The notes: generated by a model not told the origin, from the letters alone. A stretch of 34,025 nt of DNA from an uncultured Bacilli bacterium (GCA_944358795.1 CALVRW010000002.1:1-34025), one strand, 5' to 3'; positions 9,278 through 18,500 are shown, counted from the stretch's first letter. A program made the numbers and translations.

Positions 9278-9299
9278 AGACTGAATTTTTTCTAAGTCT
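9278..9299 (+). other. Intron domain I hairpin carrying EBS1
   Basis: AGACT (9278-9282) pairs with AGTCT (9295-9299). The 12-nt loop contains TTTTTC (9287-9292), the exact reverse complement of GAAAAA at 8860-8865, the last six bases of the 5' exon (IBS1). Location in a terminal loop of domain I and adjacency to the splice site fit EBS1. Confidence 0.75.
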
Positions 9300-9649
9300 G
9301 ACCTTAATCGTTACAGGCGATTGCGGTATATCGGGATAGAGGAGTGAACCTAAGGTTATATGGTAAAAGATAAGGCTATCGGAACTTGGAATTATCCAAC
9401 CTTAAGCTTTAAGGTTTAAGGTAGCAGAAGCGAAAACATTTAATAATGTATAAGTTATGCGTAATGGATAATAAGCGGTGGTATTACTTATGATGTTTCT
9501 TGTAATGAGAAACGGAGGGATGACCACTAGTCATAATATAAGATTAACGTAAACTTACATCAAAATTTTATATAACAAATTGCGAGTAAGAATAATAAAC
9601 TTCGTAAGTTGGGAAGTTAACTCTTCGCAGAAATCGAGGTGAATACGTT

Positions 9650-11590
9650 ATGAAAGATAAAAACTTTACACGAAAAGAAAAATCTGCATATTATTCACAA
9701 TGTATGCAGATGTATCAAGGTTTATATGAGTTAACAAAAGAACAAATTAAAGATAAAGGTTATGCTTCGCATAAAAGCTTAATGTATAAAATAGCTTCTA
9801 CAAAGAATATAGTGAATGCAATAAGAAGTATTTCAAAAAACACAGGCGGAAGAACCGCTGGTGTGGATGGAACTACCATTAGGGATGTTAAGAAATATAA
9901 TAACTCAGAAATGGTAAGAAGAATACAAAATAAACTTCTAGGTAACAACTATCAACCTAAAAGAATTAAAAGAGTATATATTCCTAAAAATAATGGGGAT
10001 TTAAGACCTCTTGGAATTCCAACAATAGAAGATAGAATTATACAGCAAGCAATAAAGCAAGTACTTGAACCAATAGCAGAAGCTCAATTTTCAAGAGTAA
10101 GCTCAGGATTTAGACCAGGAAGGTCTGCTCATAATGCAATGGCACAAGTAGACAATATGATACAAATGTCTAAAATGAGTTGGTGTGTCAAATGTGACAT
10201 AAAAGGATTCTTTGACAATGTTGACCATAATAGATTAATTAAAGCATTATGGAGTTTTGGTATAAGAGACAAAAAAGTTCTTAGTATTATCAAAACAATA
10301 TTAAAAACAGAAATAGTAGATATGGATGGTACAGTAACAAAACCTGAAAAAGGAACGCCACAAGGCGGAGTTATAAGCCCGCTACTAGCAAATATTTACT
10401 TAGATGCTTTAGACAAATGGGTAGAATCTCAATGGACACATTTTAAAACAAGGCACACATATTACTCAGATATAAGAGATAAGAGCTATCAAAGACCAAA
10501 TCAAAATAAGAAATATAGAGCACTTCGAAGTAACTCAAAAATGAAAGAAATGTATATTATTCGATATGCAGATGATTTTTTGATTTTTACAAACAGTAAA
10601 GAAAATGCAGAGAAAATAAAACATGCTACTATATTATGGTTAAAACAAAATTTAAAACTTGAGTGCAGTCTTGAAAAAACAAAGCTCATAGACCTTAAAA
10701 ATGAATTTGCAGAATTTCTGGGATTCAAATTTAAAATATCCAATAGAGTAAAAGTAACATCTAAAGGAAGTAAAAAATATATTATAGATTCACATATTGC
10801 AGATAAGTCGCTTAAAAATATAAAAGAAAAGTTGAACAAACAAATCGATTATATAGCTACTGCAAATGATAATATAACATTTCATAAAGCCATACAAATT
10901 TACAATAGCATGGTAATGGGCATTCATAATTATTTCTGTGTTGCTCATGGAGTTAATAATGATTTAAGCCGACTTGGCTGGGATATTCAAAAGAAACTCT
11001 ATAACAGAGTTCTCAAAGATTATCCAGACAGAAACTCTACACCAGAAAATTATCTTCCGTGTTACCAGACAATAGTAAATAAATATGGTACTTCCAAAGA
11101 GCTAAAATGTTGCAAAGGAATTCCGATAATTCCAATCAGGTATGTACAATTTAAAGCCCCAATAAGCTTTAATGAAGGTTATAATCTATATGATATAGAA
11201 AATAATCTAAATACAATAAACCTTGAAGATATGGCAAAAATAATTGCATATTTTTCAAGTGATGTGCATAATGAACGAGACACAACGGAATTATACGAAA
11301 ACAAAATCAGTAGATTAGTTAGCCAAAAAGCTCTCTGTTATATTACGAAAACACCGTTGATATATGGAGAAATAGCTACACATCATATACTTCCTGTACA
11401 TCTTGGTGGAACTGATAAATATGAAAATATTATCATAATACAAGAAAGAGTTCATGAATTAATACATAATTCAGAATCACTACAAGAAGCATTAGAGAAG
11501 CTCAAATCGGAATATTCAACGGGAAAAAGAATCGAAAAGAAGTTTACTGAAATCTATATTAAAGCGAATCCTGAAAAATCTAAAATTTAA
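9650..11590 (+). CDS. ltrA: Group II intron reverse transcriptase/maturase with HNH endonuclease domain
   Basis: The 646-aa intron-encoded protein promotes splicing (maturase) and target-primed reverse transcription. Reverse transcriptase blocks are intact: IPKNNGDLRPLGIPTIEDRI (111-130), SSGFRPGRSAHNA (151-163), CDIKGFFDNVDH (182-193), GTPQGGVISPLLAN (235-248), YADDF (306-310) and EFLGFKF. A maturase/X region follows. The C-terminus is an HNH nuclease: CYITKTP, ATHHILPVHLGG (HH near residue 578), then N and H in YENIIIIQERVHELIH. The first Cys pair of the usual zinc-type HNH reads CYIT, so one ligand seems lost. GAGGTGAATACGTT sets the start. The frame is intact and the protein is probably functional. 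Confidence 0.95.
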   Translation: MKDKNFTRKEKSAYYSQCMQMYQGLYELTKEQIKDKGYASHKSLMYKIASTKNIVNAIRSISKNTGGRTAGVDGTTIRDVKKYNNSEMVRRIQNKLLGNNYQPKRIKRVYIPKNNGDLRPLGIPTIEDRIIQQAIKQVLEPIAEAQFSRVSSGFRPGRSAHNAMAQVDNMIQMSKMSWCVKCDIKGFFDNVDHNRLIKALWSFGIRDKKVLSIIKTILKTEIVDMDGTVTKPEKGTPQGGVISPLLANIYLDALDKWVESQWTHFKTRHTYYSDIRDKSYQRPNQNKKYRALRSNSKMKEMYIIRYADDFLIFTNSKENAEKIKHATILWLKQNLKLECSLEKTKLIDLKNEFAEFLGFKFKISNRVKVTSKGSKKYIIDSHIADKSLKNIKEKLNKQIDYIATANDNITFHKAIQIYNSMVMGIHNYFCVAHGVNNDLSRLGWDIQKKLYNRVLKDYPDRNSTPENYLPCYQTIVNKYGTSKELKCCKGIPIIPIRYVQFKAPISFNEGYNLYDIENNLNTINLEDMAKIIAYFSSDVHNERDTTELYENKISRLVSQKALCYITKTPLIYGEIATHHILPVHLGGTDKYENIIIIQERVHELIHNSESLQEALEKLKSEYSTGKRIEKKFTEIYIKANPEKSKI

Positions 11591-11625
11591 ACAGTAAGTG
11601 AAAAGTTAACTTATATTATGATGGC

Positions 11626-11659
11626 ACGCCGTGTGCGGTGAAAGTCGCATGCACGGTGT
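11626..11659 (+). ncRNA. Group II intron domain V
   Basis: A 34-nt hairpin with the diagnostic bacterial sequence GCCGTGTGCGGTGAAAGTCG and its closing strand CGCATGCACGGTGT. Domain V is the catalytic core of the ribozyme. Its good preservation argues that the intron can still splice. Domain VI (about 11660-11708) follows directly. Confidence 0.9.
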
Positions 11660-11708
11660 AGAGCGGGGGAAAAGCTGGAGACAATATCAAAGGCTTACCT
11701 ATCGCTAT

Positions 11709-12862
11709 CGACCATTATGAAAGCAATTGTCGAACTATATGCACGTATTCATAAAATGGATGAGGATGAATTAGAAGCAAATTTATGCCTTTTGGCACCA
11801 ACAGGACGTGCAAGTAAGAGAATGAGTGAATCAACATTACATGGAGCTTCTACGATTCATCGATTTTTAAAATGGAACAAAGATAATAATGAATTTGCGG
11901 TAAATGAATTTAATAAAGATTTTAGTCGTTTTATTATTGTGGATGAAGTAAGTATGATCGATACACTTCTTTTAAATCATCTATTAAAAGGATTAACCAA
12001 TCAAATCCAGATGGTATTAGTTGGTGATTATAATCAATTACCAAGCGTTGGTGCTGGACAAATTTTAAAAGATATGATCGATAGTAATGTGATTCCAACT
12101 GTAGAGTTAGAACATTTATATCGCCAAGATGAAAATTCCTATATTTCTACATTAGCAAGCGAAATAAAAGAAGATACCTTAAGTTCTAAGTTTTTAGAAA
12201 CACATAGTGATTATACATTTCTAAAGTGTTCTAGTTCTAGTATCAATATGAATTTAAAAAATTTATGTAATCAATTAAAAGAAAAAGGATATCATGAAAA
12301 AAGAGTACAAATAATGGCACCGATGTATCGTGGAGAAAATGGAATTGATATTCTGAATAAAGAATTACAAGAGGTATTTAATCCAAATGATGGAACAAAA
12401 GTAGAAATCAAATATGGTGATGTTATTTTTAGAGAACAAGATAAAATTTTACAATTAGTCAATATGCCAGATGAAAATGTATTTAATGGTGATATTGGTG
12501 TAATAAAATATATTATTCCTGCTAATCGTAGTAAAAGTGGTAAAAATGAAATTTATGTCGACTATGATGGAATAGTTGTAAAATATTTACCAAAAGATTT
12601 TGTCAAAATAAAACATGGTTATGTAATTACCATTCATAAATCACAAGGAAGTGAATTTGAAGTTGTCGTTATGCCAATTAGTCATAATTATCATAGAATG
12701 CTTTATCGAAAACTAGTTTATACTGGTGTCACAAGAGCAAAAAAGAAATTAATTTTAATTGGTGAAGCAAATGCGTTTGAATTTGCAGTTCATAACAATC
12801 AAGAATATATAAGAAAAACAACCTTAAAAGAAATGTTACAAAATATGAATAAACAATTGTAA
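11709..12862 (+). CDS. recD2: RecD2 helicase, 3' exon
   Basis: This exon carries the rest of the motor. Numbering in the spliced protein: T356-T357-I-M-K completes the P-loop, motif Ia LLAPTGRASKRMSE (about 383-396), Walker B VDEVSMID (about 433-440), motif III VGDYNQLPSVGAG (about 460-472), LYRQ (about 492-495), motif V TIHKSQGSEFE and motif VI YTGVTRAKKKLILIG near the C-terminus. The exon begins with CGACC, which completes a Thr codon with the final A of the first exon. An internal ATG at 11717 has no ribosome binding site, so independent translation is unlikely. Both exons share the codon use of the neighbouring genes, and neither shows decay, consistent with a spliced and working gene. 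Confidence 0.93.
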
Positions 12863-12877
12863 TTTGTTCATATTAAG

Positions 12878-12903
12878 AGTGTATATAAATAGTTATATAC
12901 ACT
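12878..12903 (+). terminator. Stem-loop downstream of recD2
   Basis: An 11-bp perfect stem (AGTGTATATAA at 12878-12888, complement at 12893-12903) with loop ATAG. A T-run comes only about 8 nt later, so as an intrinsic terminator it is suboptimal; it could also be a regulatory palindrome. Confidence 0.45.
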
Positions 12904-12936
12904 GGCTCATATTTTTTAACTAAAGAGGTGATTAAA

Positions 12937-13089
12937 ATGAAAATGGGAAAAAATTTAGCCCTAGTTGCACTTGGTGCAGGATGTATGTATTTATATGAAA
13001 AATACAACAAACCAATGATGCGTAAAGTAGAAAGAACAGTAGATAAAACAATTAAAAAAGCAAACGAGAAGTTAGAAGATATGATGTAA
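12937..13089 (+). CDS. Small 50-aa membrane-anchored protein
   Basis: A short ORF with an excellent AAGAGGTGATTAAA before its ATG and a terminator right after the stop. The product begins MKMGKNLALVALGAG: a short hydrophobic helix (residues 6-20) followed by a basic, helical tail (KVERTVDKTIKKANEKLED). The layout resembles small YtxH-like envelope proteins, but I cannot assign it. The strong ribosome binding site and the clean terminator are the main reasons to believe it is real. Confidence 0.7.
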   Translation: MKMGKNLALVALGAGCMYLYEKYNKPMMRKVERTVDKTIKKANEKLEDMM

Positions 13090-13094
13090 TTGAT

Positions 13095-13120
13095 AAATCC
13101 CCAATTGGGGATTTTCTTGT
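13095..13120 (+). terminator. Intrinsic terminator
   Basis: An 8-bp stem (AAATCCCC at 13095-13102 with GGGGATTT at 13107-13114), loop AATT, followed by T-rich TTCTTGT. It ends the 50-aa gene. Confidence 0.7.
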
Positions 13121-13122
13121 AC

Positions 13123-13151
13123 TTGAGAAAATGGATAAAATATGCTATCCT
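13123..13151 (+). promoter_or_regulatory. Probable SigA promoter of the small pilin-like gene
   Basis: TTGAGA (13123-13128), 17-nt spacer, TATCCT (13146-13151), about 20 nt before the start codon at 13171. Confidence 0.5.
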
Positions 13152-13170
13152 ATTAATAGTAGGTGATTGT

Positions 13171-13527
13171 ATGAAACAGAACAAGGGATTTACATTAATT
13201 GAATTATTGGCTGTATTAGTTTTACTATCTGTATTAGCTTTAATTGCTTTTCCACAAGTAGAAAAATATATGGCACAATCTAGAAAAGATGCAAATCAAA
13301 CAGAAATTAAAAATATTATTGCCGCTACAAAAAACTGGGAAGCTGACAATAGAGGAAAAATACCTGACAATGGTAAAACGTATACTTTGACATTAGGTGA
13401 ATTAATTGATGGTGGATATATTGATGAAGTAGAAAACCATGAAACAAATGAAAAAATGTCGAGAGATACTACAATTACCATTACGAACAACAATGAAACA
13501 TATGAATACAGAGTTGCAATTCCATAG
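13171..13527 (+). CDS. Type IV pilin-like protein (ComGC/minor pilin type)
   Basis: A 118-aa prepilin. The start MKQNKGFTLIELLAVL is a classical class III signal: a prepilin peptidase would cut after Gly6 and methylate Phe7, with Glu at mature position +5. A hydrophobic helix continues to about residue 26 (ALIAFP), followed by a small C-terminal domain with two repeated T/N-rich strands. Length and helix are like ComGC or minor pilins, which form the competence or type IV pilus fibre across the wall. No assembly ATPase, platform protein or prepilin peptidase gene lies in the window. AGGTGATTGT before the ATG at 13171 overrides an in-frame ATG at 13090. It differs from the two large pilin-like proteins further on. 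Confidence 0.85.
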   Translation: MKQNKGFTLIELLAVLVLLSVLALIAFPQVEKYMAQSRKDANQTEIKNIIAATKNWEADNRGKIPDNGKTYTLTLGELIDGGYIDEVENHETNEKMSRDTTITITNNNETYEYRVAIP

Positions 13528-13533
13528 TTGGAC

Positions 13534-13562
13534 TTGTATTCTTTTTTTGATTATGATACAAT
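13534..13562 (+). promoter_or_regulatory. Extended -10 promoter
   Basis: TTGTAT (13534-13539), 17-nt spacer, TG-A-TACAAT (13554-13562). The predicted transcript would begin near 13569, upstream of the ATG at 13588 but after the more 5' in-frame ATG at 13528, which supports the later start. Confidence 0.55.
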
Positions 13563-13587
13563 ACAGGACACAACGGAGTTGATAGAA

Positions 13588-14013
13588 ATGAAAAAAGAAA
13601 ATAATCAAGAACAATTGTATCAAACAAAAAATATTTATGCTTGTGCTAATATTGAAGGAGAAATAGAAAAAGTTTTTTACATGGTAATGGATTCTAAAAA
13701 TGAAAAAAATTATTTATTAGTAGATAATGGATTAGAAGAAATTCCTATGAATCAAGATGATTATACTTATATGCCAATTCATATGGGTATTTATGATTTA
13801 ATTGATATCTATAACCATTTTTGTAAAAGTGTTGATAAAGGTTTTCAACCATTAAAAATTAAAACTGAGTTGACAAAAACAGAATTGATTTCACTTGTTT
13901 ACTTTTTAGATCCTTTATTACATGATTCTTTTTTACATGTAGCAAGAACAATTAAACAAAGTAAAGAAGAATCTTATTGTCCAGTCAAAAAGAAAGTGCT
14001 TGAACATAAATAA
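13588..14013 (+). CDS. Hypothetical protein
   Basis: A 141-aa, acidic, soluble protein with no motif I know. The first half is beta-rich (CANIEGEIEKVFYMVM, NYLLVDNGLEEIPM) and the second helical (MGIYDLIDIYNHF, LISLVYFLDPLLHDSFLHVA). The frame is open from 13528, but GGAG with 9-nt spacing and an extended -10 promoter both point to the ATG at 13588. The promoter for the downstream Phe T-box leader overlaps the last codons of this gene. No function proposed. Confidence 0.65.
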   Translation: MKKENNQEQLYQTKNIYACANIEGEIEKVFYMVMDSKNEKNYLLVDNGLEEIPMNQDDYTYMPIHMGIYDLIDIYNHFCKSVDKGFQPLKIKTELTKTELISLVYFLDPLLHDSFLHVARTIKQSKEESYCPVKKKVLEHK

Positions 14014-14027
14014 AAATATGATATAAT
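14000..14027 (+). promoter_or_regulatory. Promoter of the pheST leader
   Basis: TTGAAC (14000-14005), 16-nt spacer, TATAAT (14022-14027) preceded by TG (extended -10). It overlaps the 3' end of the upstream gene and would start transcription near 14034, the 5' end of the T-box leader. Confidence 0.75.
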
Positions 14028-14033
14028 TAAAAA

Positions 14034-14243
14034 AGAAGCAATGACCAAAGAGTAGTAATAAGATTTTTTATTGATAGAAAGTTCGTGGTTGATGGAAACG
14101 AATAATAAAAACTTATGAATTCACTTTGAGAGCTTTATATTGCAAAGATATAACGGTCACGCGTTTTAGTGAAGAGGTAGTTTAACTACGAAATAAGGTG
14201 GTACCACGTCATCACGTCCTTAGTATTAGGACGTGATTTTTTT
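14034..14243 (+). ncRNA. T-box riboswitch, phenylalanine-specific
   Basis: A canonical T-box leader. Stem I begins near ATGACCAAAGAGTAG. The specifier codon is most likely TTC (Phe) at 14120-14122, just before ACTTTGAGAGC. The T-box sequence AAGGTGGTACCACG is at 14195-14208. The antiterminator uses AAGG...CCTT with the 7-nt bulge TGGTACC. The competing terminator is ATCACGTCCT (14211-14220) with AGGACGTGAT (14228-14237) plus a T-run, and it overlaps the antiterminator as expected. Uncharged tRNA-Phe should switch on the downstream hydrolase-pheS-pheT operon. Confidence 0.92.
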
Positions 14244-14278
14244 ATTACAGTAGTATCCGTCTAAAGAAAGGAGTCGTT

Positions 14279-15004
14279 ATGTTATTTCGAAAGGCAGTTT
14301 TATTTATTCATGGCTTTTCTGCAAGCTATTATGAAAATGAATATTGTATTAATACATTACAACGATATCCTGAATTAGATGTTTACACGTTTACGATGCC
14401 AGGACATGAAACACCAATTATGCGAAAAGTACCATATCAAAGTTGGATAGAACGATCAGAAGAAGCACTACTAGATTTATTCCGCGATTACCATTCGATT
14501 TATTTAATTGGTCATAGTATGGGTGGTGTAATTGCTAGTTATCTAGCGAGTAAATATCCAAAAAGAGTAAAAAAATTAGTACTTGTTGCACCAGCTTTTC
14601 TATATGGAAGTTTTGAACAAAACAAAGCAGATATTCAATCCTTTTTCGAGGGGGAAAATAGAAAAGGTGTTGTCGGATATGATACGTTATTTTCTAAAAT
14701 TAGAAGTGTACCAGCAAAACAAATTGTTGAATTTACAAAATTAGTCAAAGAATATAAACCATATATTGAAAAAGTAACATGTCCAACCTTGATTTTACAA
14801 GGAAATATTGATGATGTTGTACCATTTGAGTCCAGTGTTTATGCTTTTGATTCATTAAAAGCGACTTGTAAATACTTAACAGTATTAAGAGATGTTAGAC
14901 ATCAAGTATTTATCAGTCATAAAAAAGAAGAAATTACAAATTATATTTATCAGTTTTTAAAATGGAATGAAGCATTTCATAAAATAAAAAGAGATATGAT
15001 ATAG
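14279..15004 (+). CDS. Alpha/beta hydrolase (carboxylesterase/lipase type)
   Basis: A 241-aa cytoplasmic alpha/beta-hydrolase. HGFSAS (residues 11-16) forms the oxyanion region, GHSMGG the nucleophile elbow (Ser80), the acid is Asp178 or Asp179 (GNIDDVVP) and the base is His208 (VRHQVF). The layout is that of monoacylglycerol-lipase/carboxylesterase-like enzymes. The substrate cannot be told. AAAGGAG lies before the ATG. It is the first gene after the Phe T-box and is followed 12 nt later by pheS, so it should be transcribed under phenylalanine-tRNA control although it has no evident link to translation. Confidence 0.88.
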   Translation: MLFRKAVLFIHGFSASYYENEYCINTLQRYPELDVYTFTMPGHETPIMRKVPYQSWIERSEEALLDLFRDYHSIYLIGHSMGGVIASYLASKYPKRVKKLVLVAPAFLYGSFEQNKADIQSFFEGENRKGVVGYDTLFSKIRSVPAKQIVEFTKLVKEYKPYIEKVTCPTLILQGNIDDVVPFESSVYAFDSLKATCKYLTVLRDVRHQVFISHKKEEITNYIYQFLKWNEAFHKIKRDMI

Positions 15005-15016
15005 AGGAGGGTTATT

Positions 15017-16078
15017 ATGAATGAAAAAATCAATGCGTTAAAAGAAGAAATCAAAACAAAATTAGAAACCATTTGTTCGATGAAAGAATTAAATGAGTTA
15101 AAAGTAGAGTATTTAGGGAAAAAAGGTCCAATTGTTGCACTAAGTGGGATGATGAAAGAATTACCAGTAGAAGAAAAGAAAACATTTGGAGCATTATTAA
15201 ATACGTTTAAAAATGAAGTAAATATGTGGTTTGAAGAAGCGAAAAAAACATTAGAAGAAAAAGAATTAAATGAAAAATTAGCGAAAGAAAAAATTGATAT
15301 TACATTAGATAGTACATCATTACCTGTAGGAGGAAAACATCCAATTCAAATGGTAATTGATGATGTATGTGATCTATTTATTTCAATGGGATATGATGTA
15401 GTAGAAGGACCAGAAATTGAACAAGATTTATACAATTTTGAAAAGTTAAATTTACCAAAAGGACATCCAGCACGTGATAGTCAAGATAGTTTTTATATTA
15501 CTGAAGAGATGTTACTTAGAACACAAACTTCTCCTGTTCAAGCTAGAACAATGGAAGCAAACCAAGAAAAATCACCAATTCGTATGATTTGTCCTGGTAA
15601 AACATATCGTAGAGATAATGATGATGCGACACATTCTCATCAATTTCATCAAATTGAAGGATTAGTAGTCGATGAAAATATTTCTATTGCTGATTTAAAA
15701 GGAACTTTAGAAATTTTAGCAAAAACAATGTTTGGAGAAGATAGAACAGTTCGTTTTAGACCAAGTTTCTTCCCATTTACAGAACCATCTCTTGAAGTAG
15801 ATGTTAGTTGCTTTAAATGTGGTGGAGAAGGATGTAGCTTATGTAAAGGAACAGGATGGATTGAAATTTTAGGTAGTGGAATGGTTCATCCAAATGTTCT
15901 AAGAGAATGTGGATATGATCCAGAAAAATATACAGGATTTGCATTTGGTATGGGTCCTGAAAGAATTGCTATGTTAAAGTATGGTATCAATGATATTCGT
16001 CATTTCTATACTAATGATATGCGTTTTATTAGTAACTTCAATCGAAAGGAAGGGGGATCTACGAATGAAAGTAAGTAA
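15017..16078 (+). CDS. pheS: Phenylalanine--tRNA ligase alpha subunit
   Basis: PheS is the catalytic subunit of the (alpha-beta)2 class II synthetase charging tRNA-Phe in the cytoplasm. The 353-aa product starts with the N-terminal coiled coil (residues 1-90). The aminoacylation core follows: [43 protein letters not shown] (motif 2), [17 protein letters not shown], the Cys-rich [17 protein letters not shown] and [18 protein letters not shown] (motif 3). AGAGGAGGGTTATT sets the start. The 3' end overlaps pheT by 14 nt, which couples translation of the two subunits. Regulation is through the T-box leader. Confidence 0.97.
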   Translation: MNEKINALKEEIKTKLETICSMKELNELKVEYLGKKGPIVALSGMMKELPVEEKKTFGALLNTFKNEVNMWFEEAKKTLEEKELNEKLAKEKIDITLDSTSLPVGGKHPIQMVIDDVCDLFISMGYDVVEGPEIEQDLYNFEKLNLPKGHPARDSQDSFYITEEMLLRTQTSPVQARTMEANQEKSPIRMICPGKTYRRDNDDATHSHQFHQIEGLVVDENISIADLKGTLEILAKTMFGEDRTVRFRPSFFPFTEPSLEVDVSCFKCGGEGCSLCKGTGWIEILGSGMVHPNVLRECGYDPEKYTGFAFGMGPERIAMLKYGINDIRHFYTNDMRFISNFNRKEGGSTNESK

Positions 16079-18452
16079 AAGCTTTTTAAGTGATTATATT
16101 GATATTCAAGATATTAATTATCATGAGTTAGCAGAAAAAATGGTTTTTGCTGGAAATGAATATGAAAGTATTGAACCAATTTGTGATGCGAAAAACTTAG
16201 TTGTAGGAGAAATACTAGAATGTAAAAAACACCCTGAATCTAAAAAATTAAGTATTTGTAAAGTAGATTTAGGTTTAGAAGAACCAGTTCAAATTTTATG
16301 TGGTGCACCAAATGTAGTGGATGCGAAAAAAGTAATTGTTGCAAAAGTAGGTGCCGTATTATCTGGAATTGAAATTAAAAAAGCAAAATTAGCTGGAATG
16401 GAATCAAATGGAATGATTTGTTCTTTAGCAGAATTAGGATTGGATTCTAAATATGTTACAGAAGAAGATAAAAAAGGAATTCATATCTTACCAGATGATG
16501 CCCCAGTTGGAATGGATGCAGTAAAATACTTAGGATATGATGATGAAACAATTGACTTTGAATTAACTGCCAACCGTGCTGATTTAATGAGTGTCCTTGG
16601 TATGGCTTATGAAGTAGGTGCAATTTACAAAAAATCTGTAACAGAGCCAGAGATTGAAGTTCATGAGGGAAATGGAAACATCGAAGACTCTATGAGATTA
16701 GATGTAGAGACAGATGCATGTTCTATCTATCTTGGAAAATTAGTGAAAAATGTTGTCATAAAAGAAAGTCCAGATTTTATTAAGACAAGATTAATGGCAA
16801 GTGGAATTCGTCCAATTAATAATGTCGTTGATATTAGTAATTATGTCATGTTAGAATACGGACAACCACTTCATTTCTTTGATGCAGACCAACTTGGAAA
16901 TCATGTTATTGTAAGAAACGCAAAACAAGATGAAACAATGACGACATTAGATGGAAATGAAAGAATTTTAAAAGAAAATGATATTGTTATCGCAAATGAA
17001 AAAGAAGCTGTTTGTTTAGCTGGAGTAATGGGTGGATTAAATACAGAAGTTGAATTAGATACAAAAAATATTTTTATTGAAGCTGCTATTTTTAATCCAT
17101 TAAATATTCGTTATACAGCAAAAACAATTTTACGTAGTGAAGCAAGTAGTCGTTATGAAAAAGGAATCGATCCAAATCGTACGAAAAAAGCGATTATGCG
17201 CGCATGTATGTTATTAGAAAAGTACGCAAGTGGAGAAGTGTTACAAGGAATGCTTGTTCATGATAGTGCAAACCATGAAGATAAAAAAATTGAGATTAGT
17301 TTAGATAAAATTAACCAAGTACTTGGTATGAATCTAACAAAAGAAGAAGTAACGGATGTTTTCTCTCGTCTACAATTTGCAGTGGAAGAAAAGGATCATA
17401 ATTTTGTTGTAACAGTTCCAACAAGAAGATTAGATATTACAATCAAAGAAGATTTAATTGAAGAAGTAGGACGTATTTATGGATATCAACATGTAGTAGG
17501 TAGAATGCCTTCTAGTGTAGTTAGAAAAGGTGGATACGGAAAAAAAGGATCTGATTTAAAACAAATTCGTGATAGAATGCAAGCTTTAGGATTAAACCAA
17601 GTAATTACTTATTCTCTAGTAAGTGAAGAAGAAAGCACTTGGTTTGGTGGAAATGAAAAAGAAAGCGTTATTCTTGCTTCTCCTATGAGTGAAGATAGAA
17701 AAGTAATGCGAAAAAGTATCATTCCTTCTTTAATGAATGTTTACCAATATAATCGTGCAAGAGGAATCAAAGATGTTCAAATTTACGAAACTGGTAATAT
17801 TTATTATAAAGAAGAAGATGAATATATAGAAAAACCAATGTTAGCTGGATTAGTATCAGGAACTTATCTAACAAATAGTTGGCAAGGAATCAGAATTAAT
17901 GTTGATTTTTACACAGTAAAAGGAATTGTTGAAAACTTATTACAATATTTTGGATTAAAAGGAAGATATCATTTTGAAGTAGAAGAAACAATGTCTGATA
18001 TGCATCCTGGAAGAACTGCTACTATCATTGTAGACCGAGTAAAAGTAGGATATTTCGGACAAGTACATCCAAAAAGAAATAAACAAGAACTATATGTATT
18101 TGAAATTGATTTAGAAAAATTAATGTCAATTAAGACACGTGGTATTAAATTTAAAGAATTAAACAAATATCCAACAGTGAAAAAAGATGTCGCATTTATA
18201 GTAAAACAAACAGTAACCAGTGAAGAGATTAAAAAAGTAATTATGAAAGCTGGTGGAAGATTACTTACGGATGTATCAGTATTTGATGTTTATGTTGGGG
18301 AAAATGTTGGTGCCGATGAAAAATCAATTGCTTATTCATTAGAATTCCAAGATATGACTCGTACTTTAAATGATGAAGAAGTAACACAAGTATTCAATCA
18401 TATTATTGAAAAAGTAGAAACTTCGTTGGATGCAAAATTAAGAGACAAATAA
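16065..18452 (+). CDS. pheT: Phenylalanine--tRNA ligase beta subunit
   Basis: PheT partners PheS, binds tRNA-Phe and edits mischarged tyrosine. The 795-aa length is normal for Bacilli. Domains in order: N-terminal region, EMAP/OB-type tRNA-binding domain (about residues 40-150; [20 protein letters not shown]), the B3/B4 editing domain (about 205-390; [20 protein letters not shown]), B5 (about 400-475), the catalytic-like core and the C-terminal anticodon-binding FDX-ACB domain (about 700-795; [18 protein letters not shown]). AAAGGAAGGGGG precedes the ATG at 16065. A longer reading from 15981 lies inside pheS and is rejected. A terminator overlaps the stop codon. Confidence 0.97.
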   Translation: MKVSKSFLSDYIDIQDINYHELAEKMVFAGNEYESIEPICDAKNLVVGEILECKKHPESKKLSICKVDLGLEEPVQILCGAPNVVDAKKVIVAKVGAVLSGIEIKKAKLAGMESNGMICSLAELGLDSKYVTEEDKKGIHILPDDAPVGMDAVKYLGYDDETIDFELTANRADLMSVLGMAYEVGAIYKKSVTEPEIEVHEGNGNIEDSMRLDVETDACSIYLGKLVKNVVIKESPDFIKTRLMASGIRPINNVVDISNYVMLEYGQPLHFFDADQLGNHVIVRNAKQDETMTTLDGNERILKENDIVIANEKEAVCLAGVMGGLNTEVELDTKNIFIEAAIFNPLNIRYTAKTILRSEASSRYEKGIDPNRTKKAIMRACMLLEKYASGEVLQGMLVHDSANHEDKKIEISLDKINQVLGMNLTKEEVTDVFSRLQFAVEEKDHNFVVTVPTRRLDITIKEDLIEEVGRIYGYQHVVGRMPSSVVRKGGYGKKGSDLKQIRDRMQALGLNQVITYSLVSEEESTWFGGNEKESVILASPMSEDRKVMRKSIIPSLMNVYQYNRARGIKDVQIYETGNIYYKEEDEYIEKPMLAGLVSGTYLTNSWQGIRINVDFYTVKGIVENLLQYFGLKGRYHFEVEETMSDMHPGRTATIIVDRVKVGYFGQVHPKRNKQELYVFEIDLEKLMSIKTRGIKFKELNKYPTVKKDVAFIVKQTVTSEEIKKVIMKAGGRLLTDVSVFDVYVGENVGADEKSIAYSLEFQDMTRTLNDEEVTQVFNHIIEKVETSLDAKLRDK

Positions 18453-18463
18453 GTCTCTTTTTT
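18440..18463 (+). terminator. Intrinsic terminator of pheST
   Basis: A 7-bp stem AAGAGAC (18440-18446) with GTCTCTT (18453-18459), 6-nt loop, then T-run to 18463. It contains the pheT stop codon. Confidence 0.85.
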
Positions 18464-18500
18464 GTATGTATATAAAATGAATAAAAACCAAAAAAAGGTA

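Larger units (their letters stand above)
8866..11708 (+). mobile_element. Complete group II intron inserted in recD2
   Basis: A 2843-nt retroelement in the same orientation as its host gene. The 5' end is the group II consensus GTGCG (8866-8870). About 780 nt of structured RNA (domains I-III) precede the intron-encoded protein (9650-11590, domain IV). Domain V is at 11626-11659 and domain VI follows, ending ...CTAT at 11708 (an AY 3' end). I placed the boundaries where splicing restores the reading frame and the RecD2 P-loop (K355-T356-T357). EBS1 in a hairpin loop at 9287-9292 is complementary to the six exon bases before the junction. All parts needed for self-splicing and retrohoming appear present. 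I could not name the structural class or find a convincing EBS2. Confidence 0.95.

Noticed and set aside
10501-10839. Minus-strand ORF of 112 aa inside the intron protein gene
   Set aside because: It mirrors the codons of the reverse transcriptase, has no ribosome binding site and is a shadow of a clearly real gene.
9650-11590. The intron reverse transcriptase as the DGR enzyme for the pilin gene
   Set aside because: It has the group II layout (YADD, maturase region, HNH) inside an intron with domain V and no template repeat nearby; DGR enzymes are short and lack these domains.
15981-16064. Longer N-terminus for PheT starting at 15981
   Set aside because: It lies inside pheS, has no ribosome binding site and is not part of the PheT family; GGAAGGGGG points to 16065.
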